Below are positions 20,055 to 27,143 of a stretch of 64,000 nt of DNA, in pieces. Both the position numbers and the translations under genes were made by a program. The stretch is from positions 1-64,000 of the forward strand of contig JADZEI010000021.1 in the NCBI GenBank assembly GCA_020850615.1, given 5' to 3'. Source of the stretch: Dehalococcoidia bacterium. GTDB lineage: Bacteria > Chloroflexota > Dehalococcoidia > Tepidiformales > Tepidiformaceae. Each line of letters begins with the position of its first letter. Within the stretch, counting starts at the first letter, position 1. The notes beneath the pieces are model-generated. The model was not told the origin of the DNA and ran no database searches. It saw only the letters and a program-made list of their open reading frames with translations.

Positions 20055-21041
20055 ATGCCGGAGAGCAAGCTCATGACCGAGGGCGAGGCGATCGAGCGCT
20101 TCGTCGCGGATGGTGACAGCGTCTATGTTGGGTACACGGCAGCTGCCTACGGGCTCTGCCAGGCGATCGTGCGGGCGGGGAAGCGCAACCTGGAGGCGAT
20201 CGGCGGCTCGGTCGGGCCGCAGGGGACGTTCCTCTTCCTTGGCGGGTGTGCGAACCGGGTGCGTTCGGGGTACGTGGCCTCGGCGCTCCGCCCGGGGCTC
20301 GTCCAGGACATGATGAACGACGGGTCGCTGAAGTATGAGGACTACAGCAACCAGGGCATCGCCCTGATGCTGATGGCGGGCGCGCTTGGCGTCCCGTTCA
20401 TCCCGACGCGGTCGTTCCTGGGGAGCGACTACCTGCGCGAGGAGTACCAGGAGCACCCGGGCGGGTTCCTCGATCCGGGCCAGAAGTGGGCGCAGATGGA
20501 ATCGCCGTTCGATGGGCAGAAGTTCGTGGCGCTTCCGGCGCTCCGCCCGGACGTGGCGGTGCTCCACGCCCAGCGCGCGGACGAGCAGGGCAATGTGCAG
20601 ACCTGGGGCCACATCGGCGATGCGCGCTGGGCCTACTGGGCCGCGAAGAAGGTGATCGTCTCGGTCGAGGAGATCGTGCCCCACGAGGTGATCGCGAACG
20701 ACCCGGGGCGCACGGTCGTGCCGGGCTTCCGCGTGGCGGCGGTGGTGCACATGCCCTTCGGGGCCCACCCGAGCGGCTGCACCGGCTACTACGACTTCGA
20801 CTACGCCTTCCAGGCGGCGACGATGTCGCGGATCAACCGCACGCGAGAGGACTGGGACGCCTACGCGGCGGAGTGGATCCATGGCGTGGCGGACCGGGCG
20901 GCCTACGTGCGGCGCATCCAGGAGCTGTTCGGGAAGGACGCGCTGGAGCAGCTCCGCGTGGACCGCGGCCCCTCGCCGGAGCCGTCGGTACGGTACGGGC
21001 ACACGGCGGAGCTGCGGTTCCGGATGCCGGAGGGGGCGTGA
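20055..21041 (+). CDS. CoA-transferase subunit A
   Basis: A 328-residue class I CoA-transferase alpha subunit related to the glutaconate/acyl CoA-transferase family. Typical parts are the opening MTEGEAIERFVADGDSVYVG, the LRPDVAVLHAQRADEQGNVQTWG stretch near the middle and VVHMPFGAHPSG. With the next gene it would move CoA from a donor acyl-CoA to another acid. The ATG at 20055 follows GGGGGAAG; an in-frame ATG at 20031 is also possible. Its stop overlaps the next start (TGATG). The acid substrate cannot be told from sequence. Confidence 0.83.
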   Translation: MPESKLMTEGEAIERFVADGDSVYVGYTAAAYGLCQAIVRAGKRNLEAIGGSVGPQGTFLFLGGCANRVRSGYVASALRPGLVQDMMNDGSLKYEDYSNQGIALMLMAGALGVPFIPTRSFLGSDYLREEYQEHPGGFLDPGQKWAQMESPFDGQKFVALPALRPDVAVLHAQRADEQGNVQTWGHIGDARWAYWAAKKVIVSVEEIVPHEVIANDPGRTVVPGFRVAAVVHMPFGAHPSGCTGYYDFDYAFQAATMSRINRTREDWDAYAAEWIHGVADRAAYVRRIQELFGKDALEQLRVDRGPSPEPSVRYGHTAELRFRMPEGA

Positions 21042-21856
21042 TGGGCGAGTTCGCGGACGATTACACGCTGGCCGAGCTGATGTGCGTGGTGGCGGCGCGC
21101 GAGTTCCCGCGCGAGGGCGTGGCCATGCTCGGGATGGGGCTGCCGGTGCTGGCGGGCACCATGGCGAAGCTCTCGTATGCGCCGGAGGTGGCGCTCTGCA
21201 CGGAGGTGGGGGCGTTCGACTGGCGCCCGAAGCCGGGCCTGACGCGCGCGCCCATCGGCATCCACGACTTCAACCTGAACGACGGGTCGGTGATGGTGAC
21301 CGACATGGTCGATGCGCTGGGGACGCTGCTCATGGGCGGGAACGTCGACTGCGGCGTGCTCGGCGCGGCCCAGATCGACCGCTACGGCAACCTGAACACG
21401 CTCGTGATGGGCGACTACCGCGCGCCGGAGCGGCGGCTGGGAGGCACCGGCGGGAACACCGAGATCGCCTGCCTGGCGAAGCGCGTGCTGACGATCATGC
21501 CGCAGGAGCGGCGGCGGTTCGTCGAGCGGGTGGACTTCAACACGAGCCCCGGCTACATCGACGGGCCGGGCGCGCGGATGCGGGCGGGGCTGGCGGCGCA
21601 GGGGCCGAACGTGGTGGTGTCGACCTTCGGCGTGTTCCGGTTCGACACACCCGACGGCGGCGAGACGGGGAGCTGCGAGATGGTGCTCGAAGGCGTGTTC
21701 CCGAACATGGATCCGGAGATCGTGAAGATCGAGACGGGCTGGGAGCTCGCGGTCGCGGACAGCGTGCGGGAGGTCGAACCGCCGACCGCGGAGGAGCTGG
21801 CGCTGCTCCGGCGGCTGGACCCGCACCATTTCTACCTGGTGCCGGGGCGGTATTAG
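21041..21856 (+). CDS. CoA-transferase subunit B
   Basis: A 271-residue beta subunit of the same class I enzyme. The presumed catalytic glutamate is Glu55 in CTEVGAF, close to the known glutamate position of the glutaconate CoA-transferase beta subunit. GDYRAPERRLGGTGGN and GPGARMRAGL are further conserved-looking segments. It overlaps the alpha gene by one base and must function with it. A heptamer repeat begins four bases after the stop. The nearest CoA-linked genes are far away, so no pathway can be assigned. Confidence 0.85.
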   Translation: MGEFADDYTLAELMCVVAAREFPREGVAMLGMGLPVLAGTMAKLSYAPEVALCTEVGAFDWRPKPGLTRAPIGIHDFNLNDGSVMVTDMVDALGTLLMGGNVDCGVLGAAQIDRYGNLNTLVMGDYRAPERRLGGTGGNTEIACLAKRVLTIMPQERRRFVERVDFNTSPGYIDGPGARMRAGLAAQGPNVVVSTFGVFRFDTPDGGETGSCEMVLEGVFPNMDPEIVKIETGWELAVADSVREVEPPTAEELALLRRLDPHHFYLVPGRY

Positions 21857-21859
21857 GCG

Positions 21860-21901
21860 GGCTGTCGGCTGTCGGCTGTTGGCTGTTGGCTGTTGGCTGT
21901 T
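21860..21901. repeat. period-7 tandem repeat (GGCTGTT x6)
   Basis: Two GGCTGTC units are followed by four GGCTGTT units, starting four bases past the CoA-transferase B stop codon. The same heptamer occurs in reverse complement (AGCCAAC) at 26840-26867. Confidence 0.9.
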
Positions 21902-21932
21902 GGGGGACATGGTGGCGGCTTGCGCGGGTATT

Positions 21933-21952
21933 GTGTGAGGTAGGTCACACAG
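21933..21952. promoter_or_regulatory. CRP/FNR-family-like palindrome
   Basis: TGTGTGA and TCACACA form seven-base arms around GGTAGG. The core TGTGA-N6-TCACA equals the classic CRP consensus half-sites and spacing. A TAAGAA hexamer at 21970-21975 could be a -10 box. That would put the palindrome centre near -40 of the start point, as for class II activation. The site is about 75 bases before the lipoprotein GTG at 22024. No CRP-family gene is in the window. Confidence 0.5.
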
Positions 21953-22023
21953 GGCGTTTGGGGGCGGTGTAAGAACGGGCGGGGTGGCTGGTCTAACTCG
22001 CATCACCGAGTTGGAGCAGTCCA

Positions 22024-22956
22024 GTGCGAACCTACCTGATTCCCTTCGCCATCAGCATGGCCGCGATTTCAGTCATCACGAGCGTGGCGTGCGGCGATGC
22101 GCCGGGCCGGGCGCCAGTGGCGACGAGCACGGCGACCACGGCCACCACGACCGTAACCGCGACTTCGAGCCCTATCGCGACGCCGGAACCGAACGTCGCC
22201 ACCGTGGTGCCGGTGGCGACGGCGACGAGCACGCCGCCGGCGACCGTGACCGTCGCGCCCACCGAGCCGCCAACCGCGACCCCTGAGGCGCCGGCGGAGC
22301 TGCCGCAGGTGCTCTGGGTGCTGAGCGACCACGCCGGCCCCGGCGTCGTGACCGTGCGCTGGGCGACGAGCGTGCCGACGACGGGCGAGGTCCGGGTGAT
22401 GTCGAACCACCAGGGCGACGCCTACTCCTTCTCCGACGTCTCGGACGTGGCGGCGACGGAGCACGCGGTGAGCGTGCCCGCGAACTTCGGGCGGTACGTG
22501 GTCGTGGTCGAAGACGCGCACGGCCAGCAGGCGACGGCGACGCTGCGCTACGAGAAGGACCCGCAGGGCGTGCAGTGGGGCACGGGCGGGCTGGCGCCGC
22601 TGGTGAAGGCGGACGGTTCGAAGCACCTGCTGGTGGAGTGGGGCTTCGTGAACGGGCACCAGGGCAACGGCTTCGCGGCTTCGGCGCTCGTGTTCACGAA
22701 GGACGCGGATTGCACGACGGCGGACGCCTGCCAGGGCGAGCTCCTCGCGGCGCTGGCGGCGCAGAAAGAGCACACCCCGAACGCCGACTACTACCGCGCC
22801 TACACCGCCATCCCCGGCGCGGCGTTCGACTACCAGGTGCTGGTGGTCCAGCCGCTGACCGCGGACGAGACGGGGATCGCGTTCCTGCAGCTCGAAATCG
22901 GGGGGCACGAACTGCCCAAGACGAAGCTGACCGGCCCGGGCACGATCACGGGCTGA
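22024..22956 (+). CDS. secreted lipoprotein with Thr/Pro-rich linker
   Basis: A 310-residue product. A signal peptide ends in a lipobox-like TSVAC with Cys23 as the lipid anchor. A long Thr/Ala/Pro stretch (about residues 30-95) follows. The C-terminal domain, about 215 residues, starts near LPQVLWVLSDHAGP and may begin with a fibronectin- or Ig-like strand pattern; I do not recognise the family. Translation starts at GTG with GGAG about seven bases upstream. It is probably exposed on the cell surface. The CRP-like palindrome upstream suggests regulated expression. Confidence 0.7.
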   Translation: MRTYLIPFAISMAAISVITSVACGDAPGRAPVATSTATTATTTVTATSSPIATPEPNVATVVPVATATSTPPATVTVAPTEPPTATPEAPAELPQVLWVLSDHAGPGVVTVRWATSVPTTGEVRVMSNHQGDAYSFSDVSDVAATEHAVSVPANFGRYVVVVEDAHGQQATATLRYEKDPQGVQWGTGGLAPLVKADGSKHLLVEWGFVNGHQGNGFAASALVFTKDADCTTADACQGELLAALAAQKEHTPNADYYRAYTAIPGAAFDYQVLVVQPLTADETGIAFLQLEIGGHELPKTKLTGPGTITG

Positions 22957-23059
22957 CCACCAATGCAGGCGGGTCCTCCCCGTCCGCTGCGAGCTCCCCG
23001 GGAGTTGACCGCCCCGGGGGGCTCGCTCCCTTCGTCTACACTGTGGCGCGAGTACGACG

Positions 23060-24985
23060 ATGACCGACACCGATGCCGCCCTTGTGGAACGCGCGCGAAG
23101 CCTGGACCAGGCCGCGTTCGCCGAGCTCTACGAGCGGTACTTCGACCGGGTGTACGACTTCCTGGCGCGCATGGTGCGAGACCGGGAAGAGGCGGCGGAC
23201 CTGGCCCAGGAGACGTTCCTCCGGGCGATGAACAGCCTCGGTTCGCTGCAAAAGGGCGCGAGCTTCAAGTCGTGGATCTTCACGATTGCGCGGAACCAGG
23301 CGCTGAACCGGCTGGAACGCGCGGGGCGGACGGCGCCGCTGGGGGGCCGCGATGACGACGACGATGCGCCCGGGTTCGAGCTCGCCGACACGAGCGCCCT
23401 GGCCGACCCGGCCGCGGCCGCGGAGGCGAACGAACTGGCGGCGATCGTCTGGGAGGCGGCGAGCGCCCTGGATGCGAAGCAGTACAGCCTGCTGGACCTG
23501 CACGTCCGGCAGGGGCTCGAGAGCGCGGAGATCGCGGAGGTACTGGGCGTGACCAGGAACAACGCGTACGTGATGGTGAACCGCCTGAAGCAGGCGGTGT
23601 CCGAAGCCGTGGGGGCGCTCGTCCTGTTCCGGGCGGGGCGGGGGCGGTGCGGGGAGCTCGACGTGATCCTGTCGCGGCTCGAGGGCACGGGGCTGAACCC
23701 GGAGGCCCGCCGGACGATCGACCGGCATGCGGCGAGCTGCGATGCCTGCTCCGAGCAGCGCCGGAAGACGCTGCCGCTGGCGGCGTTCGGCGGGCTGGCG
23801 CTGGTGCAGGCGCCCGAGGGCGCGAAGGCTCACATCCTCGAGGGGCTGCTGCAGGCCTGGCCGCCTGTGGGCGCGCCCGCGGCGGGCGAGGGCGCCGCGG
23901 ACACGATGAGCCAGCCTGGCGGGGGCGCGGCCGGAAATGCTACGGGCAACGACGGCTCCGGCGCGGCGGTGGACAGCGGTGGGCCGATCGCGACCGGGGG
24001 CGGCCACGGGCCGGCGGGACACGGAGCGACGGCGGCGGGGCACCAGCGCCACCCCTGGCGGGTGCGGCGGACGGCCGCGGCAGTCGCCGGGGGCGGCGCG
24101 GTGCTGATCGCGGCGCTGTTCGGGGCGGTGGCGGTGCTCAGTGGCGGCGGCGAGACGGAGGTCGAGGCCGGACCGGCTGCGCCCGGCGGCAGTCCGACGG
24201 TCGCGGCAGCGGCGGCGAGCCCAACCCCTTCGCCCACGCCGAGCCCGACGCCCACCGCCACGGGCGGCGGCGCGACGCCGGGAAGCGCCGCCGCCGGTGC
24301 GCCAACGACGCCCGGGACCGCGCTCGCGGGGAGCTCGACCACACCATCGCCCACGACGGCGGGGACGGCGACCGCCGGGGGGCCAGTGGGCCCATCGCCG
24401 ACACCGGCGACGCCAAGCGGGGCGCCGAACACCCCAACCGAGCCGCCGATCGCGCCGGATACGCCGACGGCGACAACGGTGCCACCTACGGCGACGGCGA
24501 CGCCCACACCGACTACCCCGACCCCGACCCCGTCACCGGAGCCGAGCGAGCCGCCGGTGACCACGACCGAGACGGCGACGCCAACGGTCACCGCCACGCG
24601 CACGACGCCGCCGCTGGTGACGACGACGCCCGAGCCGACGGTCTGCGTGCCGTCGATCAGCGTTGCCCCGGGGAGCGTGACCATCGTGGGGCGGTCCGGG
24701 GTGGCGACCGTGGTGGTGTCGGACGCGAGCCGGGGCTGCGGCGGCGCGATCACGTTCACGGCGCTGCCGGGCGCGAGCTGGCTCGTCCCATCGCCGCGCA
24801 CGGGGACGGTGCCGGCGGGCGGCTCGGTGCCCATCTTGCTGTCGATCAACCCGAGCCAGGTCCCGAGTTCGACCCAGAAGACGACGCTCGTGGTCAGTGG
24901 CGGGGGTGCGAGCGCGACCGTGAGCGTGACCTACCAGGGCGGCCTCACGCCGGGCGGCCCGGGCGGGTTCACGACCGGGGACTGA
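23060..24985 (+). CDS. ECF sigma factor fused to zinc anti-sigma motif, TM helix and external domain
   Basis: The 641-residue protein joins parts normally encoded separately. Residues 1-90 are sigma region 2 (FAELYERYFDRVYDFL, ADLAQETFLRAM, WIFTIARNQALNRLE). Residues 125-185 are region 4 (SLLDLHVRQGLESAEIAEVLGVTRNNAY). His223, Cys227 and Cys230 form HxxxCxxC, the zinc-anti-sigma signature. One transmembrane helix spans about 338-361. A Thr/Pro-rich linker runs from about 375 to 550, and a C-terminal domain of about 90 residues looks like a BACON or Ig-type beta sandwich. The frame is continuous with uniform codon use, so it is not a sequencing join. It would be a membrane-held sigma factor needing proteolysis or conformational release. 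TACACT at 23037-23042 may be its -10 box. Confidence 0.85.
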   Translation: MTDTDAALVERARSLDQAAFAELYERYFDRVYDFLARMVRDREEAADLAQETFLRAMNSLGSLQKGASFKSWIFTIARNQALNRLERAGRTAPLGGRDDDDDAPGFELADTSALADPAAAAEANELAAIVWEAASALDAKQYSLLDLHVRQGLESAEIAEVLGVTRNNAYVMVNRLKQAVSEAVGALVLFRAGRGRCGELDVILSRLEGTGLNPEARRTIDRHAASCDACSEQRRKTLPLAAFGGLALVQAPEGAKAHILEGLLQAWPPVGAPAAGEGAADTMSQPGGGAAGNATGNDGSGAAVDSGGPIATGGGHGPAGHGATAAGHQRHPWRVRRTAAAVAGGGAVLIAALFGAVAVLSGGGETEVEAGPAAPGGSPTVAAAAASPTPSPTPSPTPTATGGGATPGSAAAGAPTTPGTALAGSSTTPSPTTAGTATAGGPVGPSPTPATPSGAPNTPTEPPIAPDTPTATTVPPTATATPTPTTPTPTPSPEPSEPPVTTTETATPTVTATRTTPPLVTTTPEPTVCVPSISVAPGSVTIVGRSGVATVVVSDASRGCGGAITFTALPGASWLVPSPRTGTVPAGGSVPILLSINPSQVPSSTQKTTLVVSGGGASATVSVTYQGGLTPGGPGGFTTGD

Positions 24986-25094
24986 CCAGAAAGCGAGCGC
25001 GGTGACGCGGGCGGGTTGGATGTCGTGCGGGCAGCGGCGACAGTGTCAGGAATCTGCCCGCAGGTGATTCTCTTCCCGGATGGGACATTTTACG

Positions 25095-25124
25095 TTGACA
25101 GGGGATCCCGCGCGGGCGTATGAG
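25095..25124 (+). promoter_or_regulatory. candidate sigma-70 promoter
   Basis: TTGACA at 25095-25100 and TATGAG at 25119-25124 are separated by 18 bases. The start point would lie near 25131, giving an 80-base leader to the M23-like gene at 25213. It is the best consensus -35 element noticed in the window. Confidence 0.5.
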
Positions 25125-25212
25125 GCAGGACACACTGCCGCACGGCGGTTGTCGCTACGTTATGACGCCATCGCGCGGCGGCGGAGTCGCGGCCAACACT
25201 GTGGAGGTAGGT

Positions 25213-25854
25213 ATGCCAGCGCTGTTCTTCGACGCGAGCACCGGGCTCGAGCTGCCCGTGCAGGGTGGCGTCGTCACCCAGGGCTACGGCCCCGCGAACA
25301 CGGACCCGAGCGTCCGCCACCTGTACCGCAAGGGCTACCACACCGGGATCGACATCGCCGGGGTGCCGGAGGGGACGGCAGTCCTGACGCCCCGCGGCGG
25401 GACGGTCATCAACACCGCCGAGTTCGAGGGTAAGGGCATCTGCGTCATCGTCGAGACGGTCGAGGGCGCGAAGCTGCTGTTCGGCCACCTTTCGCGGTCG
25501 AGCGTCTCGGTCGGGCAGACGGTGGCGCGGGGCGAAGAGGTCGGCGGGATCGGGACGACCGGCGTCTCGACGGGCGTGCACCTGCACTTCGAGGTCCGCG
25601 TCGCCGACGACGACGTCGACCCCGGGCCGTTCCTGGCGCCGATGGCGGACAACGGCCAGGCGCCGGCTATCCCGCACATCGTGGCGAAGGTGAAGGAAGA
25701 CCTGAACCTGCGCATGGGGCCGAGCAAGAACGACCCGATTATCCAGACGGTGCCGGCCGGGCGGCTGGTGCAGGTGGGCCGGGCCGGGTGGGTGCCGGTC
25801 ACGTTCGAAGGCCGCGAAGGCTGGATGTGGAGCGAGTTCCTGGACGCTCGCTGA
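25213..25854 (+). CDS. M23 peptidase-like protein with C-terminal SH3 domain
   Basis: The 213-residue product contains an LytM/M23 domain (about residues 15-140). It has the zinc-binding H-x3-D pattern in YHTGIDIAG, the later H-x-H in HLHFEV, and GIGTTGVSTGVHLHFE around them. A bacterial SH3 domain follows (about 150-213: NLRMGPSKNDPIIQTVPAGRLV). These enzymes cut peptidoglycan cross-links. No signal peptide or membrane helix is visible, so export is unclear or it may act on something inside the cell. The ATG follows GGAGG. A longer frame upstream lacks a signal peptide too. Confidence 0.8.
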   Translation: MPALFFDASTGLELPVQGGVVTQGYGPANTDPSVRHLYRKGYHTGIDIAGVPEGTAVLTPRGGTVINTAEFEGKGICVIVETVEGAKLLFGHLSRSSVSVGQTVARGEEVGGIGTTGVSTGVHLHFEVRVADDDVDPGPFLAPMADNGQAPAIPHIVAKVKEDLNLRMGPSKNDPIIQTVPAGRLVQVGRAGWVPVTFEGREGWMWSEFLDAR

Positions 25855-25900
25855 GCCGCGGCCTGTTACGCTCCGCACAGCCTGGTGCAGGGGCGAACGG

Positions 25901-26239
25901 ATGCGGGTGAAGGACGAAACGGCCGGCGTGGAGCTCGGCCACGCAATCGCGATGGCGGACAACCCGTGGACACGGTTCCGGGGGCTGATGCTGCGCGGCA
26001 CGCTGGCGCCCGGTGAGGGCCTGCGGATCGAACCGTGCGCTTCGATCCACATGATGTTCATGCGGTTCGCGATCGACGCGGTGTTCTACGACCGCGAAGG
26101 GCGCGTGACCGCAGTGGCGTCGCGCGTGCGGCCGTGGCTCGGGATCGCGGGCAAGCGCGGCAGTCGCGGGGTCATCGAACTGCCGGCCGGCGCCGCGGCT
26201 GCGGTGAAAGCCGGCGACCAGCTCGTCTTCGAGGAGTAG
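25901..26239 (+). CDS. DUF192 family protein
   Basis: A 112-residue DUF192 protein recognised by [15 protein letters not shown] near residue 21, followed by [25 protein letters not shown] and [18 protein letters not shown]. The family is widespread, small and beta-rich. Its function is unknown, although many members are secreted. This one lacks a signal peptide. It lies between the M23-like gene and aroQ, with short gaps (46 and 28 bases). Confidence 0.85.
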   Translation: MRVKDETAGVELGHAIAMADNPWTRFRGLMLRGTLAPGEGLRIEPCASIHMMFMRFAIDAVFYDREGRVTAVASRVRPWLGIAGKRGSRGVIELPAGAAAAVKAGDQLVFEE

Positions 26240-26267
26240 GGCGGGCGGTGGAGTACAATCCGGGGCC

Positions 26268-26738
26268 ATGACGCTGCCCGCACCGCTCATCCTGCTCGTC
26301 CACGGTCCGAACCTGAACCTGCTCGGGGAGCGCAACCCGGCGGTCTACGGCACGACGACGCTCGTGGACATCGAGGCGGACGTGGCGGGAGCGGCGAACG
26401 CGCGCGGCGCGACGGTGCTCGCGTTCCAGAGCAACCACGAGGGCGCGCTCATCGACTTCCTCCACCAGCACCGGAAGATCGCGGCGGGCGTGGTGATCAA
26501 CGCGGGGGCGTACACGCACACGTCGGTGGCGCTGCGGGACGCGATCGAGGCGGTCCAGCTGCCAGTGGTCGAAGTGCACCTTTCGAACACGCACGCACGC
26601 GAGGCCTTCCGGCACGTCTCGCTGATTGCGCCGGTGTGCCTGGGGCAGGTGACCGGCCTGGGCCGCGCCGGTTACGGGGTCGCGGTGCAGCTGCTGCTGG
26701 ACCACGTTGCAACGCGGGACGGCGCGGCGGCGCGATGA
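26268..26738 (+). CDS. aroQ: type II 3-dehydroquinate dehydratase
   Basis: The 156-residue enzyme dehydrates 3-dehydroquinate to 3-dehydroshikimate in the shikimate pathway and forms a dodecamer. The family signatures are [16 protein letters not shown] with the catalytic Tyr near residue 27, [29 protein letters not shown] and [17 protein letters not shown] at 26254-26259 ends eight bases before the ATG and there is no strong Shine-Dalgarno, suggesting a leaderless message. Heptamer repeats follow the stop. Confidence 0.95.
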   Translation: MTLPAPLILLVHGPNLNLLGERNPAVYGTTTLVDIEADVAGAANARGATVLAFQSNHEGALIDFLHQHRKIAAGVVINAGAYTHTSVALRDAIEAVQLPVVEVHLSNTHAREAFRHVSLIAPVCLGQVTGLGRAGYGVAVQLLLDHVATRDGAAAR

Positions 26739-26762
26739 CCGCGCGGGGCGTCGCTGACGGCG

Positions 26763-26783
26763 TTGTCCGTTGTCCGTTGTCCG
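26763..26783. repeat. period-7 tandem repeat (TTGTCCG x3)
   Basis: Three exact TTGTCCG units lie 25 bases after the aroQ stop. The reverse complement of this unit (CGGACAA) forms the block at 59887-59912. Confidence 0.85.
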
Positions 26784-26839
26784 GTCGCCCTTGGTCCTTC
26801 GCCTCCCGTGCTACACTCGGACGGACATGCTGACGGTTC

Positions 26840-26867
26840 GCGGCCAATAGCCAACAGCCAACAGCCC
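26840..26867. repeat. period-7 tandem repeat (AGCCAAC)
   Basis: Four successive heptamers resemble AGCCAAC, the reverse complement of the GGCTGTT unit at 21860-21901. The block ends just before the predicted T-box leader. Confidence 0.85.
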
Positions 26868-26884
26868 ATAGCCCCCACGGGCAA

Positions 26885-27143
26885 CGACCGGGACGAGTAG
26901 CCGGCCACCCCAGAGAGCTGCGCCACAGCTGAAAGCGCGGCACACGAGGCAGGCGAACACCACCCGCGAGCCCGCGCACGAAGCGCCACTGTGCGATAAG
27001 CGCGCCGGAAGGCCCCGATACCGGCCGACACGAGTCCGCGCCCCAGGCTACCTCCATGGGGGCGGAGAAGCCGGGTGGAACCACGGAGCCGCGCCCCGTC
27101 CCTGCACGCACAGGGCGCGGGCATGCATCCCGGAGGTTCACCC
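26885..27143 (+). promoter_or_regulatory. T-box leader of thrS, probably translational
   Basis: The leader shows the conserved T-box landmarks in order. GGACGAGTAG is at 26891-26900. CAGAGAGCTG is at 26911-26920, with the GCTGAAAG element after it. The specifier region GAACACCACCC has ACC, a threonine codon, at 26959-26961. The T-box sequence GGGTGGAACCACGG is at 27073-27086. There is no terminator T-run. Instead GGGTGGAACC (27073-27082) can pair with GGTTCACCC (27135-27143), which covers part of the Shine-Dalgarno GGAGG and reaches the thrS ATG. A stable 8-bp hairpin, CCGCGCCC with GGGCGCGG, lies between them. Uncharged tRNA-Thr should therefore open the ribosome site. The class is well known; the mechanism here is inferred. 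Confidence 0.88.
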
